Shown in pieces: positions 42,201 through 59,599 of a stretch of 64,000 nt of DNA. This DNA comes from Streblospio benedicti (Eukaryota > Annelida > Polychaeta > Spionida > Spionidae), in NCBI GenBank assembly GCA_019095985.1, contig CM032664.1, positions 21,737,955-21,801,954 on the forward strand, written 5' to 3'. The translations under genes and the position numbers were made by a program. How positions within the stretch are numbered: position 1 is the stretch's first letter; every line of letters begins with the position of its first letter. The notes beneath the pieces are model-generated. The model saw only the letters and a program-made list of their open reading frames with translations, had not been told where the DNA came from and made no database searches.

Positions 42201-43898
42201 TACTCTATTATCACCCACTTGTAAACTAGAGAAAAAATAATGTAATGAGAGAATTTCTACTTATTTAGGTCTGTTCTTTTATAAATAATTCACTATTTCA
42301 AGGTGTAAACATGGATACATCATGTGGTGAACGAAATGATTTGGAAAACCCTGAATGGGTTTGGCTGTCAAAAAAGTGCAAACTGCATGTTGGTGATGAA
42401 TTATTTTGTGAAGGTAATGTTGTCTGTCATCAAAATACGACACAGGTACCAGTAGAGGATGATGATAATTATGCTGAAGAAAATCTAATTGAATTTGAAA
42501 ATGTTAAAGTATATGACTGTCATGTGCCTTCATGCCATGAAACCTTTATTAATCTTCAAGCCTACGAATTCCACGTTCAAAGTAATCATACTCATGTGTG
42601 TTCTGAATGCCATAGAACCTTTCCTACAACTTATTTGTTGGAGCTTCATGTTTTAGAAACACATGATACCCTGTTCCATTTACTTGCCACCAAAAAGGAT
42701 ATGTATGAATGCCTTATGGAAAGTTGTCCTGAGAAATTTAAAGATGCGCAAATTCGAAAGCAACATTTGGTGACTACGCACCAATATCCCTCTAACTTTC
42801 GATTCGACCACGTAGATGTTAAAAGAAAGAAGCCAAAATTAAAAAAGAAGCAACCAGCAGACATTAAGGTAGAAACCACAGAATCATCTGTTACTGGTGA
42901 TTTAAAAATACTAGAAAGCCATACAGCCGCTAAAAGTCAGTCAAAATTTATTCCTCGATCAGTGTGCTTTGGCGCGGGATCCCCAAAAGGATTTGCACGA
43001 GGAAGAATCAAAAGTAAAGGTCAGCGTAAACATTGGCACCAGCAGGGTGCACCTACTGAAACTGCAATGGACATAGAAGAAATTGATTTATCAGAACTTG
43101 TAAATTCATTGGAATAGTTTCACAACTTTGCTTCAAAACACATTAACTCATTGTACCTATTTTTTCTACAAATCTTTATTTGTATGTAAAACTATTGTAC
43201 ACTAGTATCGTAATAGAAATTCTATAGCGTAAAATATTTTTGTCTAGGCTCTTAATTGTGTGTGTCTTTTTTATATCTTTAATAATTTTTATTTTTGACT
43301 TAGGTTTCAGTCATTTATTTTTTATATTGCCTTGTGGCATGGAAATTTATAGCAAAAATAAATACCTTAAAGACTTTTTTGTTAACTATGAATTGAACAT
43401 TCTTGTACTGAAGTTTTTCTAAATATTTTTTATTAGTTTTTTTCTGTGTATATTTCAGTTTTATATTGTAAATATCGAAGCAAATCTCAACCATTTTCCT
43501 TTAGAAAATGTTCAAATATTGATATTTAATTTAACACAATTTGTCTTTTTAAGCATGTACACACTTCTAAAATAGAACGTTTTAAGCATGTACACTTCTA
43601 AAAAAAGAATGTGCACATGTTATTATTTTCTTACCATGAAACTAATAATCCAAAGTCCAAATTAAATCAAATTTTATTATAAAAAACTGAATCTAAAAAC
43701 AAATAGTTCCGTTTCAATTAGACTTAGTTCTCGGAACGAATTTGTGATTTGATTTGGACTTTGGATGATTTATTGCATGGAAAGAAAATAAAAACAACAG
43801 GGAAACCATACGCTATCTAGTATGTATCTTATAAATCTTGTTTAAAGTAGGATGTAACAATGTTCAAGGATAAATAAAGAGCATATATTGTAAAAAGA
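42201..43898 (+). mobile_element. Retrocopy insert carrying the ZNF511-like gene (arm 2 only)
   Basis: The insert is bounded by a perfect 16-bp direct repeat, atctctctcacactga, at 42185-42200 and 43899-43914. Arm 1 has this sequence once (27092-27107, reverse orientation) and nothing inserted. The insert contains a 5' leader, an intronless ORF, a long AT-rich 3' region with a hairpin at about 43645-43770, an AATAAA at 43872-43877, and ends about 20 bases later in taaaaaga. This is the layout of an mRNA copied by LINE machinery, though the A tail is very short. Confidence 0.75.
42311..43117 (+). CDS. ZNF511: ZNF511-like C2H2 zinc-finger protein, 268 aa, intronless
   Basis: Three C2H2 fingers: C70/C75-H88/H93, C97/C100-H113/H118 and C134/C139-H152/H157, the first and third with four residues between the cysteines. 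The third is followed by HQYPSNFRFD and, after a Lys-rich linker, by FIPRSVCFGAGSPKGFARGR; both features are those of ZNF511, a conserved small nuclear zinc-finger protein of unclear function in animals. The length is close to the vertebrate protein (about 250 aa). The C-terminus is acidic (MDIEEIDLSELVNSLE). The ORF is complete, with no stops or frame changes. Being intronless and flanked by a 16-bp target duplication, it appears to be a retrogene rather than the parent gene. Whether it is transcribed cannot be told from sequence. Confidence 0.8.
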   Translation: MDTSCGERNDLENPEWVWLSKKCKLHVGDELFCEGNVVCHQNTTQVPVEDDDNYAEENLIEFENVKVYDCHVPSCHETFINLQAYEFHVQSNHTHVCSECHRTFPTTYLLELHVLETHDTLFHLLATKKDMYECLMESCPEKFKDAQIRKQHLVTTHQYPSNFRFDHVDVKRKKPKLKKKQPADIKVETTESSVTGDLKILESHTAAKSQSKFIPRSVCFGAGSPKGFARGRIKSKGQRKHWHQQGAPTETAMDIEEIDLSELVNSLE

Positions 43899-43914
43899 AT
43901 CTCTCTCACACTGA

Positions 43915-44038
43915 AAAACTAAATAACAATGGTTAAGATTAGATGTAATTTTAAACATGATTTGTTCAAAAACAAATTTTCGGCATGTACATGCCGAAAA
44001 TTTGTTTTTAAAGTAATCATGTTTAAAATTACATCTAA
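43915..44038. repeat. Hairpin element, arm 2 counterpart
   Basis: Reverse-orientation counterpart of 26951-27093. Its centre is aattttcggcatgtac followed by atgccgaaaatt, a longer uninterrupted palindrome than in arm 1. A MITE has been inserted directly beside it at 44039. Confidence 0.85.
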
Positions 44039-44381
44039 GGGACGGTGCAATATTTAACACGCAGGGGGGACTGATGCATATCAAAAAACATGTCTGAAAA
44101 AAAGGTCTTGTCCCCTGCTGATGTGATGAAAAAAAAAAACTGATGTCCCATGACCTCTATTCATAAAAGAAGTCCGTGTCCCCTCCCATAAATATTCGCA
44201 TGATTAATTTGTACAGATTCGCTCACGTCAAGGTGGGATTTCAGCAGCTGAAAAAGGTACATGTCCCATGCTCAACAAGAATGAAAAATCATCTGGTCCC
44301 CCTACTTTGCACCTCGAAATAAGTACCTGTCCCCCTAGCAAATGCACCGGTCCCCCTCCCTGGTAAATATTGCACCATCCC
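44039..44381. mobile_element. 343-bp MITE present only in arm 2
   Basis: Ends GGGACGGTGCAATATTTA and TAAATATTGCACCATCCC, flanked by TAA (44036-44038 and 44382-44384). Arm 1 reads acatctaatcttaatc with a single TAA, the empty site. The interior is rich in gtcccc and atgtccc phrases and non-coding. The 3-bp TAA target suggests a Harbinger-like mobiliser. Confidence 0.85.
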
Positions 44382-44480
44382 TAATCTTAATCATTGCTAT
44401 TTATTTTTCTGACAATGGATGTGACACAGCAATTACTACAGTTATTTCTCTCACGCTGCAGTATCTACTGCAGTACCTAC

Positions 44481-48762
<4,282 letters not shown>

Positions 48763-49845
48763 CTGCAACGGGAGGAGGGCTGTTACAGCAGGCGGTACCT
48801 TTTAAAAATAGGGTCCCGTTTGAGAACGCAATATCTGTAGAGAATCCATTAGCGAACGAACATCATTAGATTTATTTCCTCATAACACCCAACTCCAATG
48901 ATAACCTGGGCGAAAAAGCTTACTTAATTGTATGAATCGTGTCAGTGACTCATCTGATATTTTAACCTTGCGGTAACATCTAGTACCTACTGTAAAAACT
49001 AGAATGCACGGCTATGGAAACAGAGTGATTTTGTCTATCAATTATTTTGTGACTATTTAATTTCGCGGTTTGGGGGCTTCTGAGCATGTATGAATCATTG
49101 GCTATTAATGTTTGCTGACTATTTAATTTGAACCACCACCCGCGGTGGGTACGAATTAAATCGTGCACAAACATTTCTAGTTTTACAGTATATGTCAAGT
49201 TCAATTTTTATGAACTGGATAAATAAATTGTATTTGTTAGACTGTATAGGGGCCACCCCCATACTGGGACACCCCCATACATGTAGCTGTGATATTTCTA
49301 ACGTACTTTATATAATGTCTTTCAACCTCAATTGTAAAATGGTGTATACATATCTCCGCTTTCTAATATATTTAGCTGGAAATAAATGCTTGTATACGTA
49401 GCTGAATAGTCTCCTTTTGCCACATCTTAAATTTTCTATTCTAATTCCATTATAAGGGATAAGGGGGGTTAAAAAGGTCCAGAAATCCTATGTCCCTAAT
49501 CTTTTTTTCCAACATCCTTGTTTTTCTTTGCCTTTTATCCCCAACATCCATCAAATTGTAAGATGTTTTCACCACATCCCACTTACTTGTAATCGCATAT
49601 CCCTCTTTTATTGGCCTATTTCCCACATCCCTGTTTTTGTCAGCCATTTTCCCCACATCCCACTTTATAAATCTGCTCCACATTGGAGAGAGCTGTTACA
49701 GCACTCTGATGTCCATACTAGCTGAATACACTCCTTTTGTCACATCTTAAGTTTTCCTAAGCTAATTCCATTATAAACCAACAAAGAAGATAATATTCTC
49801 TAAAACCAATTCTAAAAGCCTTTTGACGTGTGCATTTTGTATCAA

Positions 49846-51530
49846 GTGGCTATGAATACTGATTACGTTCTATAAGTTGCAATTAGTGCATCAAGTCATC
49901 CAGAGCAGACGAGATCTGATTACGACCAGTCATTTCCATCTACATCTCATTTTCATCATGCACTGGAGGAATATTACAAGCGCATAATGAATCAGATTTG
50001 TCAAAAGATTTTTTTTAATATCTACTTATGTGTACTAATTACGGAGGTAAATGTTTGTAGAGATTAACCATCAGTGCCTGGTGCAATTATATGGAAAGTC
50101 ACCAATTTCAAACCTTCCATCCACACAAGTCTTTCTCATGAGAAGTCACTAGATTACTCTTTATACCAGACAGCACTGGCAGATCCAGGTTTTGTAAAAA
50201 AAAGGGGGGAGGTAAGGGTTCTCATGGCTTATGTATGCACTATCCATGTTGAACATACAACTGAAGCTGTAATCGAAAGGACGCGAGTTCGATTCTCAGC
50301 ATGATTATGTCATGGCGCGACCCTCGCATCAATCACCGACCAGCGGCATCAAAGCCACTGATTAGATTCATTAGCGATGCAATTACTAAGGTAGAACTGT
50401 CTGATGATGAGACGGGACCGACCCATTTGACTGGCCGATGCCGTGATAACCCAAATTGTCTACCGCAGAAGCCCTCTTATAGCAGATGTAACATTGTAAC
50501 CTCGACATTTGATACAGCAGCCTTTGCACTTTCTGCTCTCCGGGAAGGTCAGGCTTATCGGTGTCTATGGCAATGCTACAGTGACCGCAGTGACCAGTGA
50601 GTGACCACTGGAGAGGCTGTGATCGCTCCACTTTGATACAAGGGCAATGGTCTCAGCTGTGCTAGTGTACCCATTAACGCACGTACAGCATTGGGAGCTA
50701 GCTTTTTGATGTGGCTTCACTAGGCCACCGTACCTTTCTTCTATGACAGCATCTCCACCCACCAAGCAAATGTTGTGACCATTCCACACAATTACATAAT
50801 CCAATATGATGCTATGGTCATTGCATTGTTTAACAATCAACTAAACTGACCACATCAGTAAACTGATCACCTCACTCTTAAATGATAACTTCAACACCAA
50901 TAAAATGATCATTTCTGTAAGAGCATTACCTTAACCCCCCCCCCCCCACCACCACCACCCGTTATCTTCAGGAAAAATGACCACATTGGTAGAAATTATC
51001 AGTGATAATTTATCACAACACATAAGTAATTAATACATGTTACCAATAGTATTTTACTAGGATAGGATAAAAAGTGTTTGTTATAGTTTACATACGTACA
51101 TAAGTAGTAACAAATTTGGTTACCAATTAGTAAAATTATTGTTGATGTCATATGATGTTTGAGCGTATCTTATTTTTAAACGGAACCTGTAGAGTTCGAA
51201 ATCGATTTAAAAGAATTACGTTTTAGAGTTTGATACATTAAAATAATTGCATCATGATCACAACAGTAAAATCCCCATCTAAATAAAACTGACTGCATCG
51301 GTAATATGACCATCTAAGTGAAACTGACCACTGCATTACAGTAGCACTCCACACACGGCCGTCTCACTTAGTGGATTACCTAGACAGACACCGGCCGAGG
51401 CGGCGATAATCCCGATAATCCAATAATCCGTATTGATAGTCCATAAATTGGCGCCCACTCGTCACGGACACCGATTATGAATGTCGGCTGCAGATTTATT
51501 AGGAGAGTGCCTAGCATGAGCTATCCACAA
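49846..51530. other. Intergenic stretch with repeat remnants
   Basis: A fragment of the GGCAGATCCAG repeat is at about 50172-50205. Near 50270-50300 the phrase gacgcgagttcgattctcag resembles a tRNA T-arm (B box), possibly a SINE remnant. A CACC-rich run lies at 50935-50960. The overlapping ORFs at 50301-50840 show no recognisable domain. Confidence 0.4.
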
Positions 51531-51531
51531 T

Positions 51532-51693
51532 GGCAGATCCAGTTCATGGAAGGGGGGGCACTTAAGGAAAAGGGGGCGCACTTAAGAAAAAAATGGGGGT
51601 GGGGGTCGCACTAAAGTGATTTCATGAAAAACCCTATAAAAATGAAGTATTTTGGTAGAAAGGGGGGGGGGCTCTGCGCCCCCTGGATCTGCC
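51532..51693. mobile_element. MITE with GGCAGATCCAG ends, copy 1
   Basis: About 160 bp bounded by GGCAGATCCAG and CTGGATCTGCC, with interior gggggcgcacttaag phrases and G-runs. An inverted relative is at 61024-61153. Confidence 0.8.
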
Positions 51694-53695
51694 TATGATC
51701 CATGATCTATTATGGCGTGGTCTGAAGCGAAGGGGATGAAAGGTTTGGGTTTAGTGGAAATATGACATGCGACTCCAGCACATTTGCATAAATACATCTA
51801 AAACGGAATGCTTGTATTCAATCCCTCACAAATATCATAATCATATCACCTTCAGAAATGTAGCTGTGACATTATGCACAAAGCAAATGCATAAGCATTT
51901 GGAAGAAAAGTAAGAGTTTGATATCAAACGATTAAACCATAATCACTTAATAAAAAAGTATTCGTAATAATATGAACCATAATCAATATGATAGCATCAT
52001 ACTATACATTGAAGAAATATGTCATGGTTTTGAGGTCAATATGCATGATTCCAATGCTCGAAGTTGGTGAATTTTGTTTGGTCTCAAAATAAGAGATGTA
52101 CTATACCATCTACAAGTACAGTGAAACTTAATTATAACAACACAATGTAACCACAGCAACCATTCCACTGGAACAGTTTACATGAAACATCAAACGAGTG
52201 CAAAGTACACAGGGTCTCCTGAGATCATATAAGAAGGCGTGTTTAACGTGTTCACTTGGTACTCGTTGTAAACAAACGCAATGACGTACTTGTTAGATTT
52301 AATTAGGAACATCTTTGAAGCGTGCGGAAGCGAGGTGCACAAACACGACAGGCGCACGTGGCCACCAAAACAGGAAACAGGTGGTTAAATAATTGCGTCG
52401 CTTCAGCAGCTGATGCAAAGCCTTGTGTTTGCTTCCTTTCTATCTATGTAACTGTCTCCAGGCAAGCTAGAGTGTTTATCGATGCACCTATTTCATTCAA
52501 ACTTTACACAACTATGAGATATGAAGCGACACCAAGTGATTCGATTTTGAACACTGAAAGTCAATTAAAGTGTGCTTTCCACAGGGCCATTTATGGTCCA
52601 TTTTAGACATTTTCTGCAATATCGTTAATCGTATTTTGAAGAGCACATTCAAACTTGGTATATTGTTTACATGCCTAGAGGTGATTCCATGTGTTCAATT
52701 TTGGCACATTGTCAATTAAGTGTGATTTCCAGAAGGGCATATTTTTATTTGTTGCCATTTTTTTCCAATAGTTTCAATACAGCTTGAAGCATGAGCTCCG
52801 CATTTGATACAATATTTATGCGAGTGGTATACGTTGAACTTTGGCCCTTTGCTAACTAAATGAAAAGTGCTAAGAGAGCACAGCATTGCATAGCAGCTTA
52901 CTGTGCTAGTGTGATTTTAGATTGTAATGGTTAGAGTAAATATCTTTATCTTCTTCTAGAGACCCTGTGCTCTCTGACCACTTTTGATCGAGTTACTTTA
53001 TTATTCCAGTGTTTTATACACTGGCTTGTACCCAATTAATTGCGTCCGTCCATCCTTCCTTCCGTCCGCGTCCGGTTCGTTACCCCTCTACAGGTCGCAT
53101 CGTTTGAGCTAGGATGCTCAAATTTGGCATGTCCATTGGAAATGGTGACCACAAGAACCCTATTTCACATGGGCCCAAACGGTCCATATTTGGGCCCATT
53201 TGGGCCCATTATTAGGTCCATTTTACTAGTGAATCACATTCTTATTACTATTTGAATGCACCATTAAAATCAATATTCTATAACCACAAACTCCAGACAC
53301 ATCCGCTCCAAAAAATGTATCCACTTCTTGGTAATAGATGATACTGCTATAAATCAATAATCAGCCAATATATAGACAGTGACATTCCAGTGTATTAAAC
53401 ACTGGTTTGCCCTCACCGGGGAGCTTTTTCATATCTATCAACTGATTTTTTTTATCACAATTTCATAATAAGTATACCCTAGATATCTAAAATTGTTGTT
53501 AGATCTTACATAAGTTTTTGATGTCTTAGACCCAATCACTGTGCATGTTATCATTAATATAGTATTTTAATGCTCAATCATTGTTTTAGGCTATTTCTTG
53601 ATTAATTATGAAAGAATACATATTGTCCTGAAAATAACACTTACATGTTGAAACATTGGTAAAATCGTTCAGTAAATTAAACTAGATTATTAGTC
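51694..53695. other. No recognisable gene
   Basis: AT-rich. At 53175-53212 the block atttgggccca is repeated. The segment 53040-53165 (taccgtccg-like and gctcaaatttggcatgtcca) has the look of an interspersed repeat but has no second copy in the window. Confidence 0.4.
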
Positions 53696-53699
53696 AGAG

Positions 53700-54120
53700 T
53701 TTATTTTAGACTCCAGCCACAAAAGATACGAAATAATCAACAAGAAATAAAAATCACACTAATCAATATGTACGCACCTGATCATGAAAATGAGAGGGAT
53801 TCCTTCTTCATTAATACTACTAATTGTGTTTTAGATAACATGATACCTGACAGTCTGCTGATGTTAGGAGGAGATTTCAATTGTTGGTTACCAGAAAGTG
53901 ATAGATCCACAAAAACCTCATCTGAATGATACGAGTAGAGAATCATTTAATAATTTAATAACAAAACTTAATTTAAGTGTTATTTGGTGCAAATTGAAAA
54001 CCAAAGATGCATATCTCATGGAATGACAATGTAACATATTTTTACAAAGCAGAATAGTTCATAAAATTTACAGACCATGGATAATATGAGTAAATAGGGG
54101 CCAGGTGTGATGAAATCAAA
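53700..54120 (+). mobile_element. LINE endonuclease fragment
   Basis: Plus-strand reading ITLINMYAPDHENERDSFFI and, after 20 codons, LLMLGGDFNCWLPESDR match the apurinic-type endonuclease of L1/Tx1-like LINEs (INxYAP and GGDFN motifs). The frame is lost soon after and the fragment ends at the inverted-repeat element at 54.15 kb. Confidence 0.8.
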
Positions 54121-54154
54121 TTATCAATATCACAGTGGGTAGACTGTCACGGAT

Positions 54155-55900
54155 AAAACTGAGGGTTTCTGGTGAAACACGGTAAAAACTGAGGTGGCAC
54201 GCAGTAAAAACTGAGGGAAATGGCTGAGAGATCAGATTAATTTTGTCCATAAATCACGAATCAACAATAGTAAAGTATACATTTAAAAGAAAATCTGTTT
54301 ACAAATGCATTTAATGCTTAATATATTGTTTGCTGTTTTGATATAAACTTTAAAAGTCTCCTCACGTCAAAATATCCTTACATCCACCTAAAAGAAGAAG
54401 ATCTACATGTACATGTAGACCAAATTTAGACCAAATTTGCCATCAACATCAATCAAAATGACCAAATGATCAAAATGAAAATCCAAATACATTTATGCTA
54501 TCAGTAGCATTACAGCGGTATTGTTTCAACTAGATCAATGTATTTCAAAATTGTTAGATCCTATTGAGAAAATTATGAGAATAGGGTCTGTATTGCAAAA
54601 TTCACATGTACATTTATCTAACAAAATGATAGGTGATGAGTTAGTGCAGCTCAATATATTGTCACTTAGAGAAGATACAAATACAGCAGATACTACTAAA
54701 ATAAAGCAAAGAACTGAAGAATGGTTCAAACTTCGAGATCAGTTTATATTAACAGGAAGCACATCTACATTTTTAGATTTCGAAGGCCTAGTAGAAACGA
54801 AATATTGAAAATTGGAAAGGTACCATCTGAAATTCCTTGTAGAAGTAAAAAAAAAATCATAAAACAATTCTTCTTTGTCCAGTCTGGAGACAATACTAGG
54901 AAGCAATTCTGTATAACTTTCAATCTTCTTTCAGTATTACTCAATCAAATATTTCTATATTTTTCTATGTTTTTTTGAAGATAACTTTCTTTTGGAAGAT
55001 TTTTTGGGTGGGCTTTTCTTGACACTGTTGGTGTCTTCACTGTACATGTAATATCATTTAACTCATTTTGATTGTATTTTTGGATGTCATTTTGATTGCC
55101 ATTTTGATTGTTATTTTGATTGTCATTTTGAAGGTCATTTTGATTGACTGATGTTCGATTGATGGCAAATTTGGTCTACATGTAGATTGTCTTCTTTTAG
55201 GTGGATGTAAGGAGAGTTTGGCTTTTCTTTCTAAAAGATAAGAAAAATATTGACTTTATATAAAAACAGCAAACAATATATTTATTAAATCTTATTCTTT
55301 TAAATGTATACCTACTATTGTTTATTCATTTATTCACATAGTTATATGTAAGCATGTAAACATTGCATTTGTAAACAGATTTCCTCAGTTTTTACCGCAT
55401 GCAGCTTTTTTGTTAGAAAAATGATGCCTCTGATTTTACCGTGATCTTAGCTCTGGACAAAATTTGCCAAAGATTTGGCCATAACTAAAAAACTAGATCT
55501 ACAATATGCATGCCGTTTGACATGGATGTAGTTTGAAGACCATATTTCTTATTTATGTGGATAATATTGACTTTAAATGTAGACTTCATTGAGTTTACAT
55601 CAGTCTTGTGCACTAGAAATGAGCCAAATCTAGCATGTGGAAATTTGTGCGAGCGACTGTGAATAAACCGTTGGAGTAGGAAAAATTTTGAAAGAAGTTC
55701 AAAAAACCTTGAATACTCCCGCATTCCCTGCACATACTTAGAAATATGTATAACCTTCTATTACTGCCACTTTTGTCCATATTTGATGATGTAAATACTG
55801 CAAAATCTGATCTCTCAGCCATTTTCCTCAGTTTTCTGCTACCAAGTGCCACCTCACAGTTTTTGGTTACCGTGTTTCATCCAGAAACCCTCAGTTTTCA
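54155..55900. mobile_element. Inverted-repeat element with YqaJ-like motif
   Basis: The left end aaaactgagggtttctggtg and the following 100 bases are mirrored at the right end (55790-55900: gccacctcacag, cgtgtttcatccagaaaccc). A second mirrored block pairs 54240-54485 with 55080-55390 (tttacaaatgcat, acatccacctaaaagaagaa). Between them, ORF 54521-54808 contains IKQRTEEWFKLRDQFILTGS, the N-terminal signature of YqaJ-type exonucleases (RT.EW..LR...iTgS). YqaJ nucleases occur in phages and in some eukaryotic mobile elements. I cannot name the superfamily, and no clear target duplication is seen. Confidence 0.6.
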
Positions 55901-55904
55901 CAAC

Positions 55905-58130
55905 AAGTTTTGAATTGTATAGATTGATGAACATTTTTTTTATAAAGGAATTAGTGAAAAAATTACAACTTTGCCTGCGAGCATATAACTGATTGTAAAA
56001 CATCGAAATGACCAAAATCACTATTCAGTTACAAAATTGGTATATTTATCTAGAAAACCTTGCCTAAAATTTTCTACATTTTTCCTCTTTATCATTTTAT
56101 ATGCATTTTAAATTTTAAAACCACTTATTTTCCGAATTTTCTTGCAAATCAATACAAAAACGTTCATAATTCATCAACAAAATAAAAAAATCAAAATCCC
56201 TAGTAAGGTTTCCTTCAGAATGCATATATCTTCAAATATATACACGTTTGTGAAAATTTGATTTCACAGTTAAAGAGAAATATAAAAAGAAAAATTCATC
56301 CGCTATGCAAACTTAGTTTTGAGAAAATGGGCTTTAAACATGGCCAATCAATATACATTGATAGTAGTTGCTGTCTATAAAATGTATCATATAAGAAAAA
56401 CTATTGATGATAAAAGGTTCATTTTAAAAAGATCTTGTTCTTTATCATTTATAGCATACAAAACATTGGAATGTAAAAATTTCATTTTTAGTCTTATAAG
56501 CCTGCAAAGAATGAGTCATTGTTTTTCACTCCGGGTTGGTCTTCACAAAATGGGTTATAATGGGAAAACTATGGAAGATAAATGGTTCATTTCAAAACAT
56601 GTTGATCTTCATAGTTTACAGTATAATAAATATTAAAAAGCTGAAAATAGAACATTTTTCCATTAGAGACTTCATAGTACCCTTAATAACGCTGTCGATA
56701 TTGTTAGGCAGGTAATAATGGAAATCATGCTACTAAAAGTTTCTAGAAAATAGATTCTAGAAAATATGACTATGAAACACTCTATTCTTCAAATAACCAT
56801 TCTCTAAAGTCAATTGGAAACTTCTTGAATACACTACATTTTGATAAGCATGTGACTGAAAAACAAATAAAAGTCTTTGGAAGGTTACCTACATATAGCT
56901 GAAAGAGAGCTTATAAATGCTATAAATAGTGTGCGAGCAGAGAACACTGGACGTACATGTAGATGGTATCCCCAGCCAGTTCTATGAACAATTTTGATCG
57001 ATTATGTATCCCTTTGACCACCCTATGATAGTTGAAGCTAAGTAATGAGGTGTGCTACCTACTTCAACAAAACGTCTCTGTGAACTTTAATTCATGTATA
57101 AAAGAGAATCCAGAATAACTCATTGGTTATAGGTGGTGAACACTACCTAACCTTTGGTTGGGTAATCAATGCCGGCGCGGTAATAAGGGATATTGTACAC
57201 ATTGGGCATCATGATAGCACCGGGAATACGATAATCAGCTTCTGGCAGCCTCCAGTAAGACCACCCGTGTAAGTGGGCCAGGCATCAAGTGGTCTCAATC
57301 GAGAGGTCTCTATATCTAATCGAGGTTTACATTGCAATGGGTCTATATGAATGTGTGCGCACCTAAAATGACCTGGCGTGAAGACATCTAATTGGAGGTT
57401 GGACTGTACATGTCTAACTGACCTGGGTCATAATAAGTGGACGGCAGTAGCCGCACTAATGAGGGGCTTGACCATTGTGGTCAATCTGGTCAGTGTCGCA
57501 GACGTGGCTCGTCTGCACGAACTAATGAGATCATGGATATATGTGTCCCAGGACTCGTCAAACGCTTATGCAAGTATGTTTGGTGGGGCTATATCACTGC
57601 TGGTTGTTCATTAGGAGACCAAGGACTAGTTTCTCGATATTACATGTGCTTTTTATACAGCAAAAGATGAATACGAGTGGTAATAGGGTTGAGCGTCTTG
57701 AAAGCCCCTAAAGCCATCAACCCACTTCCAAAGTAACATCTCAATAATAGCTTATAGTATTATTGAAACACAGGTGGTATTCACACCTAAAACCTAACCT
57801 ACTGATCTCCTTTTCTGCATTTTTTAAATATCCTCTTTCACAGGGAATTCCTGGATTTACGCACATCTTTAATAAACCCACCTACGTTTGTTTAATCGGG
57901 ACAGCTCTGTTATGTGCCGACCTCTTCAAGAAGACCTACTGTGGTCCAGCCAGTCATTATATCCTCATCAGCGAGCACTGGTCAATCCTCAAGTGACCAG
58001 TCGACATGATGATAGCCGCTATTGGCTCTAATTAGGCCATACTGTCATGTCCGACTCGCAGATTGGGGAAATTGGCCCGTGTTATGTTGCTGTGGGGGGA
58101 AATATAGGTCTATAAACATGACCAGGTGAG
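55905..58130. other. No recognisable gene
   Basis: AT-rich. Weakly similar phrases (catatgaaaaac/aatgg-type) near 56370 and 56560 suggest a degenerate duplicate. The ORFs at 57378-57670 have no recognisable domain. Confidence 0.4.
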
Positions 58131-58136
58131 GTGAAC

Positions 58137-58230
58137 CTTTTGAAATTATGAAATTGTGTTGAAATTGTGAACTTCTGTTGAAATTGTGAAATTCTGTTGA
58201 AATTGTGAAATTCTGTTGAAATTGCGAAAT
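58137..58230. repeat. 19-bp tandem repeat, about five units
   Basis: Unit gaaattgtgaaattctgtt with single-base variants. Confidence 0.9.
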
Positions 58231-58234
58231 TTTG

Positions 58235-59590
58235 TTTACTCTTATGTCCAGGGGGAGATGTTTTGACCCTTATCAAGCGTAGATCAGCTTACATTATCCC
58301 CATGCATTCAAGCGTACATTGTATGCGTGCAAGCGTGCACACATGCATCAGATATATAATTTCTAAATTGTAAACTGCTTGCATGCTGTATACAATCTTA
58401 AATTATGAATATTAACCATCTTACAGTTTTCTCTTATCAATTTACGAATTGACGAGAGTTATGTAAAAGTTAAAAATGATGGTTTAAAATGTACAATGTC
58501 GATACATATGCAATACAAACGAAGGGTTAAAATGTTAGCTGTTTCGGTACAATCCAGTGGCCTTCATTTACTTGGCCTTAGATTATAGCATTTAGATCGT
58601 CCGATAATGAGTTTAACCGTGACCTTGGATTAACTCCAACAGGATTAGCAGTAGCCTCTGACCACTTCCAGACTGAAGCTTGACCAATGCACGTAACATT
58701 GTTGGTCTGCCTGCTATTTTGCTCGGCAAAAATACTACAAACACACGTGTCAGCCATAAATGTCTGATAATAGAAACATTCATTTTCTAAAACATTGCTA
58801 GCTTCTTCTAAACATTTTACTGATTAGTCTAATTAAACAGATCGCAACCAGCTGCAGACGTTATGCTTGACTGATCATCTGGCCAAACTAGAGCGCCTGT
58901 TTGGAAAACTGACATGTATATTTGCAGTGGAGCTAATATTCTGTACCTTAGGAATTTGATACTTCTAAGTGTTGTGTTAAGCTCGTAATGGGTGGCACAT
59001 ATGAGTGCTACCGTACTGACCTGAAACATTTGGCTTCTTGATTTATACTTCAACATCAGGCATAATTATTTAACTTCTTTAAAACCTCATCAATTTCATT
59101 AATTCTCTTTCCCCAAATACCTTTGCAAGTTACCCGTTAAATTGACTTACAATTGCAGTGATTGTGTTCATTTTTCATGCTCACATTTCAACTAGATGTC
59201 ATAACAACTTTGTATTGTCCACTGGACCAAGGCTTGTAAAATTCAGATTTCTTATTAACCTCTCTGGTGTGTGTCATTGTATGTTTATGCTATTTCGTAG
59301 GCATAATCATTATTTGGAGGTCGTCTAAGTAAAGTACGAGAAGTCTGGCCAAACAAAATTCACCATGCTGGTCGGTTATACGTATACATTCTCTCTCTCT
59401 TTCATGGTTATACAATCACAGACCCTTGGCTACGAGCACAATTAAACTATGTCGCCAGATTGATTTGTAATTACAATGCACACACGTGTCAAAGTGATAT
59501 CACAATATGTTATTCTTCTCTCGCTCTTCTATGGCAAGCAAGCTCCTACCCACTATATTGGCATAGCTGAAGACATCTGCTTCCATTTGA
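58235..59590. other. No recognisable gene
   Basis: AT-rich DNA without coding or repeat signals I can support. Confidence 0.4.
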
Positions 59591-59599
59591 CTATATAAA

